A DNA stretch of 37,998 bases from an uncultured Lachnospiraceae bacterium (lineage in GTDB: Bacteria; Bacillota; Clostridia; Lachnospirales; Lachnospiraceae), in NCBI GenBank assembly GCA_910578605.1, contig CAJTQG010000027.1:1-37998 (forward strand), read 5' to 3'. Shown here one piece after another: positions 31,875 to 37,998 of the stretch. Made by a program: the position numbers and the translations under genes. Under the pieces are notes generated by a model. The model saw only the letters and a program-made list of their open reading frames with translations, had not been told where the DNA came from and ran no database searches. Position 1 is the stretch's first letter; each line of letters begins with the position of its first letter.

Positions 31875-32285
31875 GTGAGAATAGAATATAAAAGAATGAT
31901 TTGCTGTTTTTTAGCTGTATTTTTGATATTGTCAAGTATATGTGTGAAAAATGTTAAGGCATATTCTGTTTTTGATGGTACTCCTACAGCCGAAACTTCC
32001 ATATACATAGATTCCCTTGGGGCGAAAATATGTGATAGTGAATCCTGTACCGCCCAAATGTTGGGCATTCGCGGGGCATCTCATATTCAAGGCTCAATGT
32101 ATTATTATGGCAGATATAATGATTTAAAAATTTTAGCCGATTATATTGATACAGGGCTGTGGGGACAGGGAGAGATTCATTTTTATGAGGGCAAATATAT
32201 TTTACAATTTCCATCGTTGTATGGCAAAGCTGTAATTATAAGGTTTATGCACAAGCAGGATGGAAAGAAGAAAAAACTATCATAA
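31875..32285 (+). CDS. Small secreted protein, unknown function
   Basis: 136 residues. The GTG at 31875 is chosen because GGAGGT (31861-31866) lies 8 nt upstream; longer frames to 31833 include the site itself. The N-terminus 'IEYKRMICCFLAVFLILSSI' plus 'CVKNVKA' is a classical signal peptide. The mature part (about 110 residues) has a cysteine pair in 'KICDSESCTAQ' and aromatic-rich text 'GSMYYYGRYNDL'. No known domain. It heads the run of co-directional genes up to the transglutaminase-like protein, with gaps of about 110, 70 and 74 nt. Confidence 0.7.
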   Translation: MRIEYKRMICCFLAVFLILSSICVKNVKAYSVFDGTPTAETSIYIDSLGAKICDSESCTAQMLGIRGASHIQGSMYYYGRYNDLKILADYIDTGLWGQGEIHFYEGKYILQFPSLYGKAVIIRFMHKQDGKKKKLS

Positions 32286-32394
32286 CAAAAATTTATAAAA
32301 ACAACATTGGCCTATGAAAATAAAAAAGTAGGTCTATTTGGGTACGAAAAATTGATATTTTTAATTCGTTTATACAGATTTATGGAGGAATGTT

Positions 32395-32589
32395 ATGATA
32401 GAAAATATATTTATAGGTTTAATTATAGTTTTGGCTGTTGGCATGGGAGTATGGGGCTGGTGGATTGACAATGTGGGAATTAAGAAAAAGGAAGAGCCCC
32501 AGGAGGAACAAAAGGAGGAGAATACTATGGAAGATAAAAAGGGGCAGACGGAACAGAAAGAGCAGGATGGGATTCAAAAGGGAAAGTAA
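32395..32589 (+). CDS. Small single-pass membrane protein with charged tail
   Basis: 64 residues; ATG 32395 with GGAGG (32383-32387). Residues 3-23 form one transmembrane helix ('IFIGLIIVLAVGMGVWGWW') and the rest is a Lys/Glu/Gln-rich, probably cytoplasmic tail. No family recognised. The clear ribosome site and position between two good genes support it being real. A 16-nt A/T hairpin (AAAAAT/ATTTTT, 32347-32362) lies upstream. Confidence 0.65.
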   Translation: MIENIFIGLIIVLAVGMGVWGWWIDNVGIKKKEEPQEEQKEENTMEDKKGQTEQKEQDGIQKGK

Positions 32590-32659
32590 GCTTAGGCAGG
32601 GGAATACAGCAGGAAGATTTAGAATATGAGTAAATGGTATAAGAGAAAGGATGAGAGAT

Positions 32660-33382
32660 ATGCAGATTAGCGGTGTAGAACAAAGTAAGGGTTTGACCTT
32701 AGCAGGTCAGGCAGGAGGGATGAAAAATACCCAGGACAGTCAATCTAAGGCGATACAAAATCAAATTACAGAAGTGCAGAAACAGATGCAGGAGCTTTCG
32801 CAAAATAAAGAAATGTCTTCTGAGGAAAAAATGAAAAAGAAAAGAGAGCTTCAGGCAAAGCTTCAGGAATTGAATAAGCAGTTGACACAGAGGCAGATGG
32901 AAATTCAGCGGGAGAAGAGGGAGGAGCAAATAAAAAAGAATGCTGAGAAGATGGAAGAGCAGGCGCAAAAGAAAAAAACAAAAGAGGAACAGCAGCAGGA
33001 CCAGACAATCGGCAGAATTATGAAAATGGATGGGGCAATGGAGAAGGTGGAGACGAAAGATTCCGTTCGCATTAGTATGGAGGGGAGAAAAAGAGTGCTG
33101 GAGGGTGAAATTCGTGCAGATGAAAATTACGGAGCAGATACCAGCATGAAGAAGAAGGACCTGGCTGAAATGGAGAACCGGATTGAAGGATTGGCTAAGA
33201 GTATGATGAAGGATATGGGTGAAATGAACGAGGAGATTCACCGAAAGGATAAAAACAATCAGGAGGAAATGACTAAGATAAAACGCCAGGAGGAGAAGGA
33301 GGAAAAAGAGAAGGAGGAAGAGGAGAAGAAAGAACAACAGAACAATCCCAACGTATATCAACCAATAGATATAAAATTATAA
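32660..33382 (+). CDS. FlxA-like coiled-coil protein
   Basis: 240 residues; ATG 32660 with AAAGG (32646-32650) 9 nt upstream; the ATG at 32651 touches the site. Residues about 30-110 are a long amphipathic coiled coil, 'AIQNQITEVQKQMQELSQNK' and 'KKRELQAKLQELNKQLTQRQ', matching the FlxA-like pattern (in E. coli flxA belongs to the flagellar late regulon). The C-terminal 60 residues are extremely Glu/Lys-rich. No signal peptide, so cytoplasmic or exported by another route. Its function is unknown; the nearby chemoreceptor would fit a motility link, but I saw no flagellar sigma promoter. Confidence 0.65.
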   Translation: MQISGVEQSKGLTLAGQAGGMKNTQDSQSKAIQNQITEVQKQMQELSQNKEMSSEEKMKKKRELQAKLQELNKQLTQRQMEIQREKREEQIKKNAEKMEEQAQKKKTKEEQQQDQTIGRIMKMDGAMEKVETKDSVRISMEGRKRVLEGEIRADENYGADTSMKKKDLAEMENRIEGLAKSMMKDMGEMNEEIHRKDKNNQEEMTKIKRQEEKEEKEKEEEEKKEQQNNPNVYQPIDIKL

Positions 33383-33456
33383 AACAATATCATTATAAAA
33401 CAGTATAAAAAGAAAGGATGTAAGCAGGTACTTTTGCTTGTAAGTTGGTACAAATT

Positions 33457-36400
33457 ATGAAACGAAAAAGAAGAACTAGCCTTGCTCTGGCAATATTTTT
33501 TGCCTTATCATGTATGCTCAACAGTTTTGGAGGTATCATGTATGTATCTGGTACTGAAAATACAAAGGAGATTGTAAAGAAAGAAGGGGAAAAAGTACAG
33601 ACCGACAAAAGGTATTTTTATAATCAGCTTCCAGAGGAGGCAAAGAGCTTTTATGAGGCTATGTACAATATGTATATACAGGGCATATTGGAAACAGGAA
33701 CCGGAAATTATGACCTTGTAAAAAATGGGCATGTAACACAGGAACAGCTAGACGGTTATGCCAACGGAAACATGACGCTGTTGACCTATATGGGCGCAGC
33801 AAGAGATGCTTTTTATGCAGATTACCCTGAGATTTTTTATGTGGATTTTTCATATCTTTCCCTCAGGGTAAATCAAAAGGGGCAGGAGTACTGTGCTTAC
33901 CTTGGACCAGGAAGAAGCGATAATTATTTTACAAAAGGCTTTACCAGTCAGGAGGAGGTAAAAGCCGCCGTAATGGAATACGAAGACAGAGTAGACAGTA
34001 TTGTAGAAGCTGCACAAAAGCTTACGGCAGAGGAGGGCAGAAGCTTAATGGAGCGTCAGGCAATATATGTCCATGATGAGATTGTGCGTTATACCTCCTA
34101 TCGTTTGGAGAACACATGTAAAAAAGAAAATGTGGGACATATCAGAACAGCATATGGAGCGTTGGTTAAGGGGGAAAGTTTATGTGAAGGTTATGCAAGG
34201 GCTGTCAAATCAGTGATGGACAGATTGGATATTCCCTGTGTTCTTGTAGTTGGAGGATATCAGGTTACATCAGATAAAATAGAGCCCCATATGTGGAACT
34301 ACGTTCAGATTGATAATGAGTGGTTTGGTCTAGATGCCACAATGGATGACCCAAAGCCGCCGATACCAGGGGAAGGAGGAGTGGATGGCTTTGAGCGCTC
34401 CGATTACCTTCTTGTAGGGGAGGAGGTAATGAGCAAGAGACATATTCCCGATGGAATTATGTCGGAGGCTAATTTTGAATTTACATATCCGGCGGCTTCA
34501 AAGCAGGACCTGCTGTTTCAGGAGGTGGCCAATGAAAATGGATTGAAGGTTTTGTATAGCAAAGATGCCGTTACCGGCGAGCTGCAGACAGGAATTTTTA
34601 AAGTGAGCTATCAAGGTATGGGGGCATCAAAATCAATTGAAAATGGAAAATATATGTTAATGAGGGAGGCGGAATTGAGAGATGGCCAGTGGCAGTACAG
34701 CAGATGGGCATATATTCTGCCAGATGTATATGCGTCCATGGATGACACCGATACGGAACTTACATTGAATTTTCCTTCCGTGGAATATCTTGAGTTTGCT
34801 GTTACCAGTGAGGCGCCAGGGGATTATAAGACGGACATTAAATATTTAAGTTTTTATGGTGATCCCCTGCTGTTTGATGCAAGGACAGAAGTGCTGTATA
34901 ATCCTAACGGAACATACACACCTCCTCCCTATGTAAAAAAAGCGAGCCCATCGTTAACCTCTAGGATTTTTGTCGGAAAAACCCATCATATATCTGTTGT
35001 TTTTGATGAGGAGCTGAAGCTTGCAGATGGGGTGACAGAGGCAAAGCTGAAGGTATCAATGCTGCAGGATGATACATCGGCTTTGAAATATAGCAAAATA
35101 GAAAATTTTACTTGGAGTAAGGATACTATTTCATTTGATTTTACCCCAAGCAACATGTGGCTGGATGATACGGTAGACTATAATTTCGACATGGTTGGAT
35201 TAATTGGTGTAGAAAGCGAAAAGATTCCGAAAAGTTTTTGCTACACGGCATCACATAAAAAATCAGTATGTGCATACAGGTCAAGAGGGTATTTCTGGAA
35301 CTTTTTCGGACGGCCTCAGCTTTTGGAAAATTCCGATCTTTCTAAGAAAAATTTTCAGGAGTGGAAAACAGAGGATGGAGGTGGGGTTACTCCAGAGATG
35401 ATGACAGGGCTGACTTTGGTGGCAAGTGCCCCTTCCCATGCCCAGACAGACAGCATGAATAATATGCTCAATCAAGAGCTTTCCGGCGACAAGATGTTAA
35501 AGAGTGAAACATACAATATAAAGCTGAATACTTGTAATCAAAATGTAGTTTCTGTAGGGGATTCCATACGGCTCTCTGTTGGTTTTCCAGTTGGATATGG
35601 ACCAGATGATGCAGGCGTTACATTTAAAGCCTATCATTTTAAGAGGGATAAAAGCGGAGTCATTATTGGCATGGAGGAGGTACCATGTACAGTGACACGA
35701 TATGGACTGGTAATTCAATGTAAATCCTTTAGTCCATTTGCTATTGTGGCGGTAAAGGAAGATGAGACAACAGTAAATAAGAATAAATCACTTGTTATCT
35801 CCACTTCACAGGGGGGATTAGTTGCAGGTGCAGACGCAGGTATTCTTACTTTGCAGGATGGGGAAAGCAAAGAAATTACCATTACAGCAGATGAGGGGTA
35901 TGTAATAGATACTGTGGCTGCAGGTGGAAAGTATATAGAGATTGTGGACCGAAAGACCATGAAGGTGAAGGTGGACAGTAAAGAGGTGAAGGATGGCGAT
36001 ATTGTGGAAGTAAAGTTTGCTGCCCAGAGTGTTGTCCAAAAGGAGGAGGAGAGAGGCGAAACTCCTGTTCAGCCGGTTCCAAAGCCTGCTCAGATTACGT
36101 TTGGTTCTGATAATTTAATGGTGAAAGAAAAGGAAGGCTTTGAGATTACCCCCAATATTAGCTTGTCTGACGGCGTGAATTCCTATCAGTGGTATAAAGA
36201 TGGCGCACCATTAGAAGGACAGACGAAAGAAACACTTTCCGTTATGGCAGCAGTTAAGGGGGATGCAGGGGAATATAGCCTTGTAGTTACAACTACTGTA
36301 GGTGCTGTTGCAGTGGAGGCAAAGAGCAGTATTGTTAATGTAAAGGTAATTCCAGTAGAGGACAAAGATGATATGCAAAAACCGGATGTCATATCCCCAA

Positions 36401-37032
36401 GCTTGAAAGCAGTGACAGGTCTCAAGTCTGTTTCCAAAAAGACAGACAGGGTGAAGCTGCAATGGAACAAGGTATCCAATGCAGATGGTTATCAAGTGCT
36501 TTGTTATAATACATCCAAGAAAAAATTTGTAAAGGTTGCCAATGTTGTCAAAACCACCTTTACAGATAAGAAAAAAACAGCAGGAAAAGCTTACAGATAC
36601 AAAGTGAAGGCGTATAAGAAGGTGAGTGGGGCAGTTTACTATAGTCCCCTCTCCAAGGAGACAAGAATACTAGTGAAGCCCAAGACTCCAGGCAGCGTGA
36701 AGGCAAAAAGTTTGTCTAAGACTTCGGTGCAGATTAGTTTTAAGACGATGAAAAACGCTGTATCCTATGAAATTGGCCAATATAAAAAATCTGGTAAAAA
36801 GGCTGCAGTTTACAAGGCAACGTCAAAAAAATTATACAAGTACAATCAAAAAACTAAAAAGTGGGTTTACCAAAGTAAAGTGAAAAAAGGAAAAAAAGGA
36901 GTAATGACCTGTAAGCTTACTGGTTTAAAGAAGGGTGGCAAAAATCAATATTATCGAGTAAGAGCAGTGGTATCAAAAAAAGGTTATAAAACCCAATACA
37001 GCGCAGAAAGCAAAAAAGTAAAAGTAAAATAA
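33457..37032 (+). CDS. Large secreted transglutaminase-like protein with Ig-like and lysine-rich Fn3-like domains
   Basis: 1191 residues from ATG 33457 (weak ribosome site). Residues 1-36 are a signal peptide ('TSLALAIFFALSCMLNSFGG'). About 190-300 is a transglutaminase-core (TGc) domain with the triad Cys243 ('GESLCEGYARA'), His278 ('EPHMWNYVQI') and Asp293 ('GLDATMDD'). In bacteria this domain is usually a protease or transpeptidase. About 400-850 are beta-rich segments without clear family; about 878-965 an Ig-like domain ('VNSYQWYKDGAPLEGQ'); 981-1075 and 1078-1191 two basic Fn3-like units ending in Lys-rich runs. No LPXTG, so the basic tail may bind the wall. It may crosslink or trim surface proteins; the target is unknown. 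Confidence 0.88.
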   Translation: MKRKRRTSLALAIFFALSCMLNSFGGIMYVSGTENTKEIVKKEGEKVQTDKRYFYNQLPEEAKSFYEAMYNMYIQGILETGTGNYDLVKNGHVTQEQLDGYANGNMTLLTYMGAARDAFYADYPEIFYVDFSYLSLRVNQKGQEYCAYLGPGRSDNYFTKGFTSQEEVKAAVMEYEDRVDSIVEAAQKLTAEEGRSLMERQAIYVHDEIVRYTSYRLENTCKKENVGHIRTAYGALVKGESLCEGYARAVKSVMDRLDIPCVLVVGGYQVTSDKIEPHMWNYVQIDNEWFGLDATMDDPKPPIPGEGGVDGFERSDYLLVGEEVMSKRHIPDGIMSEANFEFTYPAASKQDLLFQEVANENGLKVLYSKDAVTGELQTGIFKVSYQGMGASKSIENGKYMLMREAELRDGQWQYSRWAYILPDVYASMDDTDTELTLNFPSVEYLEFAVTSEAPGDYKTDIKYLSFYGDPLLFDARTEVLYNPNGTYTPPPYVKKASPSLTSRIFVGKTHHISVVFDEELKLADGVTEAKLKVSMLQDDTSALKYSKIENFTWSKDTISFDFTPSNMWLDDTVDYNFDMVGLIGVESEKIPKSFCYTASHKKSVCAYRSRGYFWNFFGRPQLLENSDLSKKNFQEWKTEDGGGVTPEMMTGLTLVASAPSHAQTDSMNNMLNQELSGDKMLKSETYNIKLNTCNQNVVSVGDSIRLSVGFPVGYGPDDAGVTFKAYHFKRDKSGVIIGMEEVPCTVTRYGLVIQCKSFSPFAIVAVKEDETTVNKNKSLVISTSQGGLVAGADAGILTLQDGESKEITITADEGYVIDTVAAGGKYIEIVDRKTMKVKVDSKEVKDGDIVEVKFAAQSVVQKEEERGETPVQPVPKPAQITFGSDNLMVKEKEGFEITPNISLSDGVNSYQWYKDGAPLEGQTKETLSVMAAVKGDAGEYSLVVTTTVGAVAVEAKSSIVNVKVIPVEDKDDMQKPDVISPSLKAVTGLKSVSKKTDRVKLQWNKVSNADGYQVLCYNTSKKKFVKVANVVKTTFTDKKKTAGKAYRYKVKAYKKVSGAVYYSPLSKETRILVKPKTPGSVKAKSLSKTSVQISFKTMKNAVSYEIGQYKKSGKKAAVYKATSKKLYKYNQKTKKWVYQSKVKKGKKGVMTCKLTGLKKGGKNQYYRVRAVVSKKGYKTQYSAESKKVKVK

Positions 37033-37065
37033 AAAATAATAAACAATAATAAACAATAAAAAGAG

Positions 37066-37590
37066 ATGGATAAGATGGATAAAAAAATGGAATTATGGGA
37101 TATATATGATGAAAATAAGGAAAAGACTGGTCGAACGATGAAAAGAAACGACTGGTGCTTGCAGGAGGGAGAATATCACTTGACAGTGCTTGGAGTTGTG
37201 GCTAGGAAGGACAAAAAATTCTTAATTACAAAAAGAGTGATGACAAAAGCATGGGCGCCGGGATGGTGGGAAGTGTCCGGCGGAGCGGCTATGGCAGGGG
37301 AAGCTTCCTTGGAGGCTGTGCACAGGGAAGTGTTAGAAGAAACCGGTTTAAATGTAAAAGACTGGGACGGTGGTTATCTTTTTACTTATAAAAGAGAAAA
37401 TCCTGGGGAGGGAGACAACTATTTTGTAGATGTCTATCGGTTCGTTGGAGAATTTCAGGAGGAGGATATCTGTATCCAGGAGGAGGAGACAGACGGATGG
37501 AAGCTTGCAACCGTGGAAGAGGTTCAGGAGCTTGCACAGCAGGGGATTTTTCTTCACTATGACAGTATCAAGGAAGCTTTTATTTTTTAG
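37066..37590 (+). CDS. Nudix hydrolase
   Basis: 174 residues from ATG 37066; ATG 37075 is equally possible (AGAG 9 nt before). The Nudix box 'GAAMAGEASLEAVHREVLEE' followed by 'TGL' (about 67-90) has the REVLEETG metal-binding core. The N-terminal 'ELWDIYDENKEKTGRTMKRN' is typical of the IPP-isomerase/YfcD-like branch, whose substrates are nucleoside diphosphate derivatives or unknown. No partner gene. It stands alone between the large secreted protein and a strong terminator. Confidence 0.9.
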   Translation: MDKMDKKMELWDIYDENKEKTGRTMKRNDWCLQEGEYHLTVLGVVARKDKKFLITKRVMTKAWAPGWWEVSGGAAMAGEASLEAVHREVLEETGLNVKDWDGGYLFTYKRENPGEGDNYFVDVYRFVGEFQEEDICIQEEETDGWKLATVEEVQELAQQGIFLHYDSIKEAFIF

Positions 37591-37597
37591 TTTGATT

Positions 37598-37630
37598 CAA
37601 ATACCCCATCAGTTTACTGTGGGGTATTTG
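37598..37630. terminator. Bidirectional terminator
   Basis: CAAATACCCCA (37598-37608) and TGGGGTATTTG (37620-37630) give a perfect 11-bp stem followed by TTTTT. It serves the Nudix gene, and A-runs on the other side let it serve the convergent gene whose stop (37614) lies in the loop. Confidence 0.85.
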
Positions 37631-37998
37631 TTTTTATCAAATTTATAATTTCATCTATGTTCCAATTCTTTGCTGGAACAATAATAGCGCTACTGCCGAT
37701 TATTTCTTCCATAATACGCAGCTCTAATTGCTGTCTATGTCTAAAATGCATTATCATATCTTCAAAAGAATCATATCCATGTTTTTTACCATATGGAGAA
37801 TGTATTAAAAATTCCATCATAAGTGGGTACCACAATTCATTTCCGGCATTGTCACATCTTTCTTGTTTGATAATTCTTATATTTTCTTCTAATTGTTCTG
37901 TATCGCTATATAAATACAACATTAAAAATGCATCTTTATTTATGGTATGATATAATTTATGATAAAAATCTATAATTTCAGAATCATCTAATTCATAA
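37614..37998 (-). CDS. Hypothetical protein, possible nucleotide-kinase-like, 5' end outside window
   Basis: The frame is open to the right edge, so the gene starts beyond it; about 127 C-terminal codons are present ('YELDDSEIIDFYHKLYHTIN' at the edge). 'DAFLMLYLYSDTEQLEENIR' followed by a charged helix and the C-terminal 'AIIVPAKNWNIDEIINLIKT' recall the second half of P-loop kinase-like proteins, where the lid and base-binding region lie, but without the P-loop this is only a guess. The stop codon lies in the loop of the shared terminator. Confidence 0.55.
   Translation of the reverse strand, partial: YELDDSEIIDFYHKLYHTINKDAFLMLYLYSDTEQLEENIRIIKQERCDNAGNELWYPLMMEFLIHSPYGKKHGYDSFEDMIMHFRHRQQLELRIMEEIIGSSAIIVPAKNWNIDEIINLIKTNTPQ

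Noticed and set aside
32699..33361. 220-codon minus-strand ORF, Leu/Phe-rich, membrane-like
   Set aside because: Antisense of a Glu/Lys-rich coiled coil produces Leu/Phe runs; not a real membrane protein.

Overview
The window looks like chromosomal DNA of a gut member of the Clostridia, most likely a Lachnospiraceae relative. The signs are AT-rich sequence, strong AGGAGG-type ribosome binding sites, a RecD2-type helicase, a bile salt hydrolase, many intracellular glycoside hydrolases, BspA-like repeats, lysine-rich Fn3-like C-termini and Imm51-type immunity genes. This is a judgement from protein content; no database search was possible. I found no tRNA, rRNA or CRISPR array.

Layout. 1-2130 is a mobile-element scar: the end of an AraC regulator that overlaps a ClpP paralogue by 4 nt, a frameshifted TnpV-like remnant, a broken IS3-family element and a decayed orphan ORF. 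2130-2998 has no convincing gene. 2999-5356 encodes a secreted Cys/His-domain plus BspA-LRR protein, followed by a terminator and about 650 nt of non-coding DNA rich in hairpins. 6124-9757 is a patch of small accessory genes, several broken: AraC/GyrI-like regulator, HAD phosphatase, GNAT fragment, M24 peptidase, alpha/beta-hydrolase fragment and a cysteine-rich KTR chimera. 9967-19730 is mainly a carbohydrate and host-interaction block: GH32 invertase, a possible MreB-like fragment, an SMI1-like immunity gene, DUF1905, DUF3784-like and an unknown protein, then esterase - ogt - GH43, then bile salt hydrolase. 19824-27881 holds Imm51, a pseudogene, a YgjP-type metallopeptidase, recD2 translationally coupled to a GH78 rhamnosidase, and a convergent MATE transporter. 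28250-37998 holds a PepSY lipoprotein with a structured leader, a ferritin-like protein, a chemoreceptor, a group of small secreted/membrane/coiled-coil genes leading into a very large secreted transglutaminase-like protein, a Nudix hydrolase and a truncated gene at the right edge.

How the genes fit together. GH32, GH43, the esterase and GH78 all lack signal peptides, so they probably act on imported fructo-, arabino/xylo- and rhamno-oligosaccharides in the cytoplasm; no transporter lies in the window. Bile salt hydrolase and the two secreted multidomain proteins fit a host-gut lifestyle, and the chemoreceptor and FlxA-like gene hint at motility. Scattered immunity-type genes without toxins suggest orphan immunity.

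Most noteworthy signals: (i) an 83-84 nt palindromic repeat in at least three places, two copies bracketed by direct repeats, resembling a MITE; (ii) the PepSY lipoprotein leader, where the Shine-Dalgarno GAGG sits in the loop of a perfect 9-bp hairpin preceded by two mutually exclusive stems; (iii) a 42-bp dyad just upstream of the MATE gene; (iv) stop codons placed in the loops of perfect hairpins (GH43, bsh); (v) two separate DNA-repair/glycoside-hydrolase overlaps (ogt-GH43, recD2-GH78). I did not find a clear multi-gene novel defence or biosynthetic system.
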